From Mytilisepta virgata (taxonomy: Eukaryota > Mollusca > Bivalvia > Mytilida > Mytilidae), in the NCBI GenBank assembly GCA_028015205.1, contig CM051517.1:10278501-10342500 (forward strand): a stretch of DNA of 64,000 nt, read 5' to 3'. Shown piece after piece: positions 12,387 through 24,200 of this stretch (positions within the stretch are counted from its first letter, which is position 1; each line of letters opens with the position of its first letter). The position numbers were made by a program, and so were the translations under genes. The notes beneath the pieces are model-generated. The model did no database searches and was not told the origin of the DNA. It was given only the letters and a program-made list of their open reading frames with translations.

Positions 12387-13502
12387 GTACATATTATCAG
12401 GTTTTCTGCAAACGTATATCGTAAAATATCAACCGCGAGACACAATGTAAAGCTTTTTCGGCGAGTGAGCGTAGCGAACGAGCCAAAAAGCTTCATATTG
12501 TGTCGAGTGGCTTATATTTTACAATATTTGTTTGAAGAAAACTTGATGATAAATTTATCGTATTGTTAACTAGCAATCTTAATGGAATTCCTTACTTTTC
12601 AATGGCCATCTGCCTATAACCGGATGTTTTCCTGATATATTCGGGTCAAACATTATGACGTCACTGATATATTCGGGTCAGCTCTTATTAGGGTCGGGTC
12701 AACTCTTTACGACGTCACAGTGCCGAAATACGGGAAATTCTGAAGGCCTCAGCAGGTAGATATAGCCATAGGGAAATACGATAAGTACATATTATCAGGT
12801 TTTCTGTAAACGTATTTACAATATTTGTTTGAAGAAAACTTGATGATAAATTTATCTTATTGTTTACTAGCAATCTTAATGGAATTTCTTACTTTTCAAT
12901 GGCCATCCGCCAATAACCGGATGTTTTCCTGATATATTCGGGTCAACGTTGGGTCAAACATTATGACGTCGCTGATATATTCGGGTCAGCTCATATTAGG
13001 GTCGGGTCAACTCTTTACGACGTCACAGTGCCGAAATACGGAAAATTCTGAAGGCCTCAGCAGGTCGATATAGCCATAGGGAAATACGATAAGTACATAT
13101 TATCAGGTTTTCTGCAAACGTATATCGTAAAATATCAGCCGCGAGACAAAATGTGAAGCTTTCTCGGCAAGTGAGCGTAGCGAACGAGCTAAAAAGCTTC
13201 ATATTGTGTCGAACGGCTTATATTTTACAATATTTGTTTGAAGAAAACTTGATGATAAATTTATCGTATTGTTAACTAGCAATCTTAATGGAATTTCTTA
13301 CTTTTCAATGGCCATCTGCCTATAACCGGATGTTTTCCTGATATATTCGGGTCAACGTTGGGTCAAACATTATGACGTCGCTGATATATTCGGGTCAGCT
13401 CATATTAGGGTCGGGTCAACTCTTTACGACGTCACAGTGCCGAAATACGGGAAATTGTGAAGGCCTCAGCAGGTCGATATAGGCATGGGGAAATACGATA
13501 AA
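12387..13502. repeat. three tandem copies of the ~400-bp palindromic repeat (B, C, D)
   Basis: Copy B is about 12387-12787, copy C 12788-13096 and copy D 13097-13502; all end in GGGAAATACGATAA. B and D carry the full 150-bp foldback (12396-12547 and 13102-13253). Copy C lacks the palindrome core: it joins AAACGTA directly to TTTACAATATTTG. Copies are near-identical outside this, so the array is young. Confidence 0.85.
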
Positions 13503-13639
13503 TAACTGTAGGCTCCCTTAAGTCCATACCGGTCACTTGGAGTACATATATCAACAAGAAAACATTGATATTTAAATACAAGACGATAACAGAAAATGGA
13601 GGCTCAAGTGGTGGAGCTGGATCGCTCACCTGTCATCCT

Positions 13640-14670
13640 TTTCAATATATTTGTTCATTTAGCTATTTCGGTTTTTGAATCTTTTTAATACTAGCAATCA
13701 AAAATAAAGAATTGTTCATGGCTGCCATTAGATGTCCGACCGAGGAGAAATGTCCAAATTTTATAAAGGTCCTTGTATAACTTTTACCTCTGGTCCTATC
13801 TTGACAAGAAGATTCAATTTTCACTTTGGGTCCCATGTAATTTTGTTTTTATGGGCGTCTTGATTTGTAGTGGTTATCATTCAACTCTGAAAGATAGTGG
13901 CTATTGTTGGCCTTTTCATAGATGATTTACTTAAGTTCCAATTCATTTTTAATTGGATCAACTAGAAATAAAAGATTGTTCATGGTGGCCATGTAAGTCA
14001 TCTAAGTTGTACGCATTTTGCAAACTATATGAAGGTCGACCTTCCATAGATGCTTAATACCAAGTTTTAGTTCCTTTGGCTATATGGTGTAAAAGGAGAA
14101 GATGTTTTTTTTTTATAAATTTGACCAATGAGAAATAGGATTGGTTCATAACGGCCATGTGAGTTGTCCGATCGGATAAAATATGCAAAAAAAGAAGTCT
14201 TTACATAGATTCTTCATATCAAGTTTCAGTTCATTTGGCTATACGGTTTCAGAGCACAATATTTTTTTTTTTAATTTGACCAATGAGAAATAGAATTTGT
14301 TCATGGCGGCCATGTTAGTTGTCCGATCGGAAAACTAGTATGCAAACTTTATTTAATTCCTTCCATAGATGATTCATACCAAGTTTCACTTCGTTTGGCT
14401 ATATCGTTTCAGAGGAAATTTGTTTATATATGACCATTGAAAAATAAGATTTGTTCATGGTGGCCATGTTAGTTGTCTGATCTGGACAAAATATGCAAAA
14501 TTTATAAAGGTCATTAATGTATGGTTGATACCAAGTTTCAGTTTATTTGGCTCAGGGGTTTCAGAGAAGATCAAAATGTGAAAGTGAACGGATGGACAGA
14601 GGGACGACGGACTCATTTGTGATGACAAAAGCGCGCATGGCCCTCTAGGCGAGGTGGACTGAAAAGGCTA
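13640..14670 (-). repeat. degenerate 'AGCTCACC'-type repeat element, reverse
   Basis: About five units of ~180 bp share 'GGCCATGTTAGTTGTCCGATCGG', 'TTCATACCAAGTTTCA' and 'TTGGCTATA' themes (no run given in full). The right end (GCATGGCCCTCTAGGCGAGGT) is a decayed reverse copy of the AGCTCACCTGGCC terminus. Confidence 0.5.
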
Positions 14671-14955
14671 ATTTATGAACAGTTTAGCTCCAACATTCAG
14701 TTGTTTGGCGATTTCGACAAAACAGAAACTTTGATCATGTTTTAAGTATTTTCTGAACAAGGTCAAAACATAAAATATGTGTATAGGGTTTCATGCTTAA
14801 AAAAATTTGGGTAGGTAGGTATTTTTTTTTAAAATTTTGCCTCACAATTTTTAAATTGTCCATATGGGGAAATTAAACAATGCTTGTACAAACTGAATGT
14901 ATACATGTTATGGAGGGCACAAAAAAAAGGTCGGTATGGAAAATAAATTGTAGGG

Positions 14956-14961
14956 TTTATT
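14956..14961 (-). terminator. polyadenylation signal of the SDR gene
   Basis: TTTATT on the plus strand is AATAAA on the minus strand, 47 bases past the SDR stop codon. Confidence 0.5.
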
Positions 14962-15007
14962 TTTTTATTCTTTACACTATTTTTTTTCTAAAGTACAAAT
15001 TCAAGTT

Positions 15008-17012
15008 CTAGAAAGGAAGCTGAGTTCTGTCATAGGTAAAAAATTTACCCGTATCTTCAATACTTAGCGAGTCAATGACATCCAGCATCATTTGAACAGA
15101 CTCCTCTGTAGTGAATAATTTAGATACATTTTTGTGGTATGGACGAGATAAATCTGTATCTACCGTTCCTGGATGTAAAGATATACACGTTATTTTACTC
15201 CTGCCGCGTCCAAACTCTATACTAAGATTTTTAGTAGCCATATTAAGAGCAGCTTTAGAAAGTCTGTAACTGTACCATCCACCGAGACCATTATCAGTTA
15301 TGGATCCAACTTTGGCAGACATGTTAACAAGGATAGCAGAATGTTTGGCTTTGGAACTGGGAGTACCGAATTCCCCGTTGCCTTTCTGCAGCAGCGGACC
15401 AAAATATTTTGCCATCATTAGTGGTCCTACAGTGTTTACTGCCATTGTCTGCATTAGTTCCTGTTAATAGAAATATATATATTTACTACTCTATTTATCT
15501 ATGTTATCTAAGCTGGTCCATATACTTTTATATGGACCGGCTGTACATTATATTGTACATTATATGGACCGCCTCGTTTTGGCGAGATAGATTAAATTCT
15601 ATTAAATCCCTTTGGCTTGGGCCATATCTGTTTCCCGGTCCACACCATGACCCTCGGGCAGTCCGTATATCCTGATATTGCCCAATACATCAGTAACTAT
15701 TATGTACATATTAAAAAAGGGACAACCTAAGGATTATTCCACCCAAGACTGGTCTCCAATGACGCAGTAGTTTCATATGAGTAGATTTTTACTTATAAAC
15801 ATATACATAAACATAAAAATGCCCTATCAATTTTTTAAGTATTGTTTTGCTAGTTTAAGTTATATAGCCATATTGGTCCAAGGTCTGGACCCCTTGACAC
15901 AATTCTGAAAGGTGCCCCACCTAAGAACCATTCCACCAAACTTAAGCATCAATTGGCTTATTAGTTTTATTGGTCCAAAGTTAGACACCGGGACATACTT
16001 TTCAAAGAGGACAATCTAAAGCACATTTTACCAAAGCAAGGTGTCAACTACCGTTGCTGTTTCAGAGGAGAAGATTTTTAAATATTTTTTGCCAATTTTT
16101 CTATCTTTTGTAACAGGGGCCATATTTGTTGGAGATCTGGACTCCCAGAAAATTTTTTGAAAGGGAAACACTCCAACAAAGTTTGTCCCTTTTGTCCAAA
16201 TGGTTTCAGAGGAGAGGATTTTAAAGGATACTTTACGCCGGGTGACGACGACGAACGACGCGAACCTCAAGTGATGGCAATAGCTCAGGTGGCCCTTTTG
16301 ATTAGATGCTCTAAAAGTTACTACACGTAGCGATCAACTTTGCCTGAAATCATTTGAAATCCTTCTAATAATTTCAATAATACATCTAAATATCGTATCA
16401 TCACCGATGAGAGGACGATAACTGCTTGTGGAAGGTTCTGGGTAAAACAATTTAAAAAGATATACTGTGCATATTCCTGGCAGCTAAAACTCACTAAACC
16501 TAAATACATGTGTAAACTGAATATACTAAAGTTTACATGGTAAATGTTTTATTTAAACCTTGACATCCGAAGCTAACTATGCTTACGAATTTTAGATACC
16601 TTAACACTGCTTCTTTAGATCTAAAATAAAGACGCCTAATATATATATCCATGAGTTAATAAGATATCAGACATAGAGTCTTATTTACCTCATCTGTGAC
16701 ATTCTTCAGACTAGTCTCCCCTCTTCCTGATGGATGGAGAATTCCTGCTGAATTGATTAGCAAGTCTAATTTACCAACGTGCTCTGTAATGACCCTACAA
16801 ACGTTTTCGATGTCTGTCGTCTGTGTGATGTCCAGCTTGTATACGTGAAATCTCTGTGGGTTTTGTCTCTGTAAATCCGAGAGTCCATTAGCTTTTTCTG
16901 GAGATCTACAAGTGGCAATGACAACAGACTGTGGGTCGCGAGAAAGCAATGATTTACAAAATTGTAAACCAATACCCCTACTCGCTCCTTGGATCAAAGA
17001 TACTGTTTTCAT
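15008..17012 (-). CDS. short-chain dehydrogenase/reductase, C-factor-like
   Basis: Coding exons, on the minus strand: 17012-16689 then 15460-15008; 258 residues, normal for classical SDRs. The splice is GAG|GTAAAT to TTAACAG|GAA, phase 0, and joins the halves across the conserved 'N-x-T-D-E / E-L-M' helix. Seen: Rossmann motif GASRGIG (9-15), NSAG (87-90), catalytic YRLSK (Tyr173, Lys177) with Ser161 or Ser156 as the active serine, and PGTVDTD (205-211). The C terminus (GKFFTYD...LPF) is typical of the CsgA/C-factor subgroup. Arg36 after strand 2 suggests NADP(H). The start is Met at 17010-17012, five bases inside an exon with acceptor CTGTTTTAG, so a non-coding 5' exon probably exists upstream. 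The substrate cannot be read from sequence. Confidence 0.9.
15840..16300 (-). repeat. 'AGCTCACCTGG' element fragment, reverse, in the SDR intron
   Basis: On the minus strand it starts GGGCCACCTGAGCTATTGCC and runs into units with TCTCCTCTGAAACC, as in the other copies. It accounts for the 80-residue ORF at 16028-16270. The rest of the intron (15461-15840, 16300-16688) has no recognised feature. Confidence 0.6.
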
Positions 17013-17017
17013 GTTGT

Positions 17018-20000
17018 CTAAAACAGAGGAAAGTTTCACACAAATTTTGTAAAATTGATCTTTTTAAGACGGATAGTTACAAATGTGCGAAAACATATTT
17101 AAGGAATGGTTACAACTTAGATTTTAAAGTTTTTTTTCAGTCAGAAAAAGGTCAAGATAATGTGAAAATTGCAAGCTGTATGTGCAAACATTGCAGTATT
17201 TCCCAAGGTCTTAAAGATTGAAAATATGAAGAACCATTTCTCAGAAAAAGGTCCCGTTACAGCATAAATTAGAAGTTGTTTGATCAATACTAAAAAAAAA
17301 AGAGGAAAATATAGAAACATACTTCAGGAAATGGTAGGGTTACAGTATTTATACCATAATTTGTCTTCAACCCTTATACATGTAATAATTTTTAGAAGAT
17401 ATATTTTCAGTTAGAAAAAAAGTGACAATTGGTAAAATTTCAAACGAAAGAAGTTTATTGTTTTTAAGAAACCTGATTATCTGATCAAAATTGTTGACAC
17501 ATAAGTGTTGCTATATATATGGTTAAAATGTAGTGTAAGACTTCTTTCACAAACGTCAAACAAATGAATAAACATTTAACATGTTGCTCAGTCGTGAATT
17601 TTTACTTCCAAGCTTATTGCTTTTGTTTCTAGATCAATTCACGTATAGATCAAACTTAGAAAATCGACAATATTGGTGGAAGTAATTATTAATCAGGTTT
17701 AGCATAATAATCCATTGTTGAACCTTAAAACATTTAAATCAGAGTCTAGCCCATAATCCATCGTTCTAAGTTCAGACGAGTGGTCGTGAGTTTAAATCTG
17801 AAAATCTTTTAAAATGCTAAAATATTATTTTTAAAATATCCCAAAATAATTTAAAATGTTACAAGTTCTCAAATTGGCATCAAGTGTGCAATTGTCCAGT
17901 GCCGTCTGTTATAATAAATAATAAATTCTATGACAATTACGTTAAAATCGGCGGCTAGTTTTGACACAGTTATCTCCCTTTCTTTCGTACGCTTATGTAA
18001 CATTATTTCTGAAATATTTTTACATTAACACATTTGTAATAAAAAGATAGCACCTACCTTTGTTCAAATGCCAATTATGTTATTAATACAGTTGTTCATT
18101 TAATTGTAACGCCAACACTCTCAATGGAGAACATTTACTTGTACCCGTCTTTTTCAACTGTGTTGTTTTTGTGTGACATGGGAGGTAACTCTATATTTTG
18201 CAATATGCAATTAATATTTCAAGCATAATTCGGGTGTTTGTACAGAAGCATTAATTGGAATTAAAATTTTCAAAACAATTTATGTTTGAATGTTAAATTT
18301 CTTTTCATATCTTTTAAATTCTTTCTTTCCACCTTTCTTTCACATAAATATCTTCAAAAGAATACCGAAGCGACAAACAGAGTGAATAGTCCGTAATTTC
18401 GAAACCCAAGGAAAAAGACAAAGTCATGAGAATGGAACATAGCAAACATATACAGATTACGCGCTAGAATTAACTAAATGGAGAGAATCCAAACTTTAGG
18501 TGAATTAGTATATAATATGTAAATGTCTTATCAAAAGTTATTCAGTATAACTATATATCCAGGGACCTGGAACCCAGGGTGAGCAAAAGTTTATAAAAAT
18601 ACTATCCAACATAGTACACTCAATCATGTCGCAATAAAATGTCGACTGTACATTCCTGTGTTATCTTGATGTATAGAACATGGTTATAATGTCTCTACAC
18701 TATTTGTTGAAATCATAGTGAGGTAGCATGATGCTATAAAAGATCGATAAACTCATGACGAAGAATTGTTGTTAATTCTCATATTTAGTCTAGGACAAGA
18801 CTTGTGCTTTTTGTTATTATTTGTCGTGAATCGGCACCATTACACCTATATCCTCGCATATGGGTCACTCTGGGGTCGTGAGCAATTAGCATTGGGCATC
18901 ACAAGAAACTATAATCAGTTTCTATCAGCATCGTTTCTCAATTTAATGCTTATTGAAGACTATTTTTATTTAGGTATCTTTTCTCATTGCTCCGGCATTG
19001 CAGAATCTCTATACTATCTTTTTTTATTACCTTCAGTCTATTTTTTTTAAATTACAAAAAGAAGCTTAATATTAGGAAACCATGTTACATAATATACTAG
19101 TTGCAGAATGTATATGTGACTGGCATCTGGATACTGTTCGGCATATCCATATCAAAAGCAAAATAAATATCTGATTCATATACTCCTTACAAATATGCTT
19201 TGTTCTTCCATAAGAAATGTCAAATACCAAAAAGTGTTTATTATACTATCAGAACTATTGCCGTGAAGATTTCAGGAAAATGTATAATTATATGTTGTTA
19301 ATGGGTTCCCTTTTCTCGATTTAACAAACATATTTGCCACGACGAAATTGTAAGTTTATTTTGAATCAACTTTCATATAAGATACAATATATTGTTGGAA
19401 ATCTGATTTTATGTCTTGTGAATCTGTATTAAACCATCTTCGCTAGCCAAGGGTTACGATTCGCTTCTCTCAATGAACATTCAGTGTCCAGTTGTTCAAT
19501 AGATCACTTTTTTCACTTTCCATTATTTTGATTGTTAAGAAATATCTCCGTACAGAATTTTGCGTGGACACACAAAGTCATACAATCAACCCATCAGAAA
19601 ACTATCATTTCTCTGGCATAAACAAGGAAGTAAAAATTTGAAACGGAAAATTGTGGTTAACTTTTGTACAACTGGGCCCAAAACTCCAGATAAGGCGCCT
19701 AGACGCCCGAAAACGCTTTAAATTTTACGACACACACAATGAACATCAAAACAGATGTCCTTTGGAGTAGCAGGATGAAATTATAGACCGTAAATTTTGA
19801 AGAAATATAACTTTGGCTTCACGCATACCTTTATGGAAACTTTTTCACAAAAAACTCTTGACACGTCAGGTTATTCTGAGTATTGATACTAGTACCAATA
19901 TTTTTGTACATTGGGTGAGTACAAGAATTTAGTGTTTTCTGTCAACTTTGGCTGTTTATTTGTTAAACAGTCAAGCAATTAATGAACGCTAACAAATTCT

Positions 20001-20650
20001 ACAGAAAACACAGTCGAAAAACCACATAACTCACAATGTAAATAGCAACAGACTGATTTGTTGCTTTTGTGACTAAATTCAGGTGGAAGTAAGATATTAT
20101 TTCTGTTTAGTATTGTATTCAAATTACTTCTTATGAGTAAAATATTCAATTCCGATCTATAAATCAATGAGTTTTATTTTTTTTATTTAAATCTGTCCTT
20201 TGAAAATTTCAATTTCAGTAAGGAATTTCAAAATAGGGAGTAAATACGCGTTTGTCCAACTTAAATAATCATCTGGAACTTTGAAAAATAATTATAGTAC
20301 TATGAGGGTGTGGATGTATGGCTGGTTTCAAAATCTCTATTTAATTAATTTTCCTCCAGTTTTCTCAGCCATTCAGTTAAAATTGTTTATTCTGTAAAAT
20401 ATTGTGAGGCTCAGAAATTCAAACTATGTTAAAACATTATATATACTAGGTAACGTGCAAGTTACATTTACGATTTTTGAAAACTTAAGGTTGTTTAAGG
20501 CAATTGAATGTATATGAGATAATAGATCAGTAGGGTATCATTCTCGGTATTAAATATCCGAATGTAAAGGCCCAGCCCATGTGTAAATAAGCTCTAACTC
20601 TAAAACACTTCCTAATTATTCTCCATTCTTTACTGGATTTTAGGCCATTA
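17018..20650. other. intergenic region between the divergent SDR and WDR1 genes
   Basis: AT-rich sequence with no supported exon. The ORF 18766-19050 has hydrophobic runs but no recognisable family and no splice context. AGTTATCTCCCTTT near 17970 is a short motif common in molluscan repeats. Confidence 0.35.
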
Positions 20651-20656
20651 TTCGAT

Positions 20657-20820
20657 CTCTATTCATAATTCTCATCCACTCCCTCAACTATTTCATCAGC
20701 ATCCTAAAAAATGGATACAATGGGTTTGGGAATTTTTGTCTCTGTTCATAAATCTCATATACCACTCCCTCAATTATTTCATCAGCATCCTAAAATATAG
20801 GTACAATGGGTTTTGGGGAA
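20657..20820. repeat. tandem duplication of ~85-100 bp upstream of WDR1
   Basis: Two adjacent copies share TTTCATCAGCATCCTAAAA and 'ACAATGGGTTT' with a few differences. They lie 0.4-0.55 kb upstream of the WDR1 start. Confidence 0.75.
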
Positions 20821-21012
20821 TTATCTAATTTCTGTCTGAAAATTGCAAAACCGTTAAAATACTTGATTTGCACAAATAGCCACAAGACTGTATTAATTAA
20901 CATTTTGCGCGGACGTCAAAGAGAACACCTAAAAGAACCATGTCATACATCATGTCTAGACTAGTCTAATGTTATTTTTACGCGAAATTTACATAGAATG
21001 ACTAAATTACAC

Positions 21013-21039
21013 CTGGGACTATTATAATAATAGTCCCAG
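21013..21039. repeat. perfect 27-bp palindrome
   Basis: Arms CTGGGACTATTAT and ATAATAGTCCCAG are perfect reverse complements around one base, about 170 bp before the WDR1 start. It could be a folded relic of a short TIR element or a structural site in the promoter. Confidence 0.9.
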
Positions 21040-21123
21040 ATTAGGCCATGTTCAAAATAAATTTGTCATCGTCGAAACAAGACCAAATTTGGTCACTATG
21101 TTGTGTGCGCACGTCTAATATTT

Positions 21124-21149
21124 ACATCCGGTGTTAAATTCACTTCCGG
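21124..21149 (+). promoter_or_regulatory. ETS-like sites in the presumed WDR1 promoter
   Basis: ACTTCCGG (21142-21149) is the reverse complement of the ETS-family core CCGGAAGT, and ACATCCGG lies at 21124-21131. They are 58-83 bp before the ATG with no TATA box, the usual pattern for a broadly expressed gene. The transcription start is not known. Confidence 0.35.
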
Positions 21150-21206
21150 GGTTTGCCGGTTTGTAGCTAAAGTTGATGAACTTGAGAAATCTACCGACTA
21201 GATACG

Positions 21207-21225
21207 ATGAACGAAACAATACCTA
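21207..21225 (+). CDS. WDR1: WDR1 exon 1 (start)
   Basis: ATG and six codons, then GTAAGA. Residue 7 (Arg) is split with exon 2. The next residues, KVFASLP, match the family N terminus exactly, which supports this short first coding exon. Intron 1 (21226-23377) is AT-rich and I see nothing else in it. Confidence 0.85.
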
Positions 21226-24200
21226 GTAAGAACATAAATATATATACATTCAAGTCCTTTGATTGACTTTCAGGTATTAAAAGTAACTTTTCAATAAAAT
21301 CAAAGGGAAATCTAGATACAAAAATGTGTTCCGGTTATGTAGATACTCCCTTATTCCTAGTTAAAAAATTACAATGTAGCTCATGTGACAATCTTGATGT
21401 TGACGAAACTGTAGAGAGGTGGGGCATTTGGTTGTGGTTTTAACATTGTTTATACACACATACAGATTGTTCAAATCTAATTGGTTATTAAATGTGTTGG
21501 ACCACTGTCGTATTTTTATAATATTTTGTGGAGATTTAAACAATAATAAGCTACTTATTTTGAGAAAAGGGGATCAATGCTATGTATTTTAAAGTATATA
21601 AAAACCTATGTTTTTTTGTATAAAGGTTTCAAATAATTGGTGATTCTAATAAATCTTTCTGATTATATTTATTATTATTTGTTTTGGGATATATATATGC
21701 ACATATTGGGTTTTTTCTTATGGGCATCTACCTCGTTTGGCTTTTTTACTATGTTTTTTAAATTTTGTTTGCCTTTTTTAATATTTTTCGATATGCGCTA
21801 ACAAAGTCAGAATGTTTCAAATATTCTTACTGGAATCACTATCTGATTCTATAATTATGATTTCATATAGAGTTGTTTCCGTTAGCAGTAAGTGTAGTAT
21901 TGACTGATGTACACACTCAGTGGGTCTCAAAAGTAAGAATTTATTTTATCCATGTTCATTTTATGAAATGCATTATACAAGTTTTTAAATTTCCATATAT
22001 AAGAGGTTCTTTGCCAAATGGTGTTTAAAATATATTAGGCAGCAACTTGTTGCAAAGGCAAATACCTCAAATGGAATTCTATAAATTTTAATTTTAGTCA
22101 GATTAGTGATTCTTGTACAAATTTTCTGAAAGGGCTATAGAAACTTTAAAAGTCGTAGTCAACATTTTGCTTAAATCCTGAATAAATTTTTTAGCATTCT
22201 TTAAGTAGAAGCTACATTACTGGTATTGTAGCTACATGTACCTTTTCCTCATGGACATTAACAAGATTGAAACTGTTATTATTAAATTGTAAATTTTCTA
22301 TTTTGAATTTCTTGAATAGTTATGAAGTCCACTGAAAACAGTGCACATAGAAAACATTGTTCCTTGTGCTACTTCGTTTTATCCAAGTATATTATTAGTA
22401 TTTTTTAATACCGGTAAACTTGGAAAGCTTAGGGTCTTAGCAAAATTTTTAAATTGCTGAAATGAATTTATTAAAACCTATTGTTGATTTACTGAATGTC
22501 AGATATTACCAATAAAATTATGGAAACTCAGATTTGTGTTGCAATAATAGATCTATGAAACTACAAGTCATTGAGCAACTATAATTCTTCAGTGCAAACA
22601 TATTGGATAGCAATGAAATTCAGTGGATAAATTAAGTCATCTTGGCCTCCATTGCAGGAGTAAATTACCAAGTCAAAATTCATTCATATCTTTAGGTGAT
22701 AGAATTTAATTAAAAATTTGAGAACCTTGACAAGTTTGCTAATATTACAATTTGTTTTCTGTATTTTGACTTAAGTAGGATTGTCATTTGACTTTCTCCT
22801 ATGGACACATCCATTAACAAAACCTGATAAAGTCAGTATAGAAAGACTTATTTTTTTGTGTTATTCCAGTCTTGTTGTACCAGCATAACAATATTCACAG
22901 TATTTGTTCATTAAGAAATGCTGTTTATTTTATTGGAGAATATTTTCAAATGCTAATATTTGAGGTATTCATTTAATTTAGATTTTGACACAGTGCTTTT
23001 GCAATGTATAACAACATATTCTGTAAAGTATGTGAATGTTTTAAAAATACACCAAAATTAAAAATGTGAAACAATTGTTAAAATTAGAATTTTTGTTTGT
23101 TCTTTATAGAGAATGAAATTGAAAGTGACTTTGTTTTGATGGATAAAAATCAGTTTTGTTCCCTATTGACCTTCTATTGAAACTTGTGAAATTGTCCATT
23201 CTTTGCATTGTTAAGTATACAGTGTTCCATAAGAGATTGGCAAATGAAACTTATTTGTGTTTCGTTAAAAGTTTTGTGGCATGACACATGTAGATACCTT
23301 TAACTAAAATTCTGGCAAAATTTGCTTGTAAAGGACAGAAACAAATAGGAAGATTTTATTTTTGTTCTGTTTCACAGGAAAGGTTTTTGCTTCACTACCC
23401 AGGACAACAAGAGGTATCCCCATAGTTATTGGAGGTGATCCAAAGGGAAAGAATGTTTTGTACACAAACAACAACAGTGTTATCATTAGAGACATTACAG
23501 TAAGTAAAGGGAAGTAATGAGTGTTTGTTAAAAAAGAACAGTGGTTCGGGTTTACTCCTCCTCACTCAAACATGACATCGTCTTTATGTTTCTCTATATT
23601 TCATCCATCTTAACGCTACATAAATTCAGGATAGGCCTAGAAAACTACTACTAGATAAATTTCTGTGTTGCAATGTGAGATTAAATTTTTTTGATGATTT
23701 CCATCTCAGAAAACACCTCTTTTCTATAAAATGATACTGAAAAATAGCCAGAAAATTATTTTTTCTTTTGAAAGTTACAAGGCATGATTTTTTATCCATT
23801 GATTTTAAAACTGTTTGGTTTTTAGTGCACCAGTTTTGTTCATTATACATAGCAATATGGCTTCCTGAAACAATCAATTGTTTTTATGTTTTTTTTCCTT
23901 GTTGGCAAAATAATCCAAGAATATTCAGGAGAATCTGAATGTTTTTAATCTTTTTTAGCCATCTGGGTTGTCATGAGATTCTTAGTGTGACCATCAGATA
24001 AGTTTAAAAGGCCTTCCACACAAAATTAACAAATCGATAAAAGGAACAGCCAAAAATCTATATAACTCCATTTTATTTAATGAATCCTACATGTAAGTTT
24101 TGTTGAATCACAGTACATGTACATCAGTCTTGATTTTAGTATTTTGATATTTCCTTTTTTTTTAATTTTCAGGACCCTAGTGTAGCAGATATATACACAC

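Noticed and set aside
18766..19050. 94-residue ORF with hydrophobic runs
   Set aside because: No splice context, no recognisable family, and ordinary AT-rich composition.
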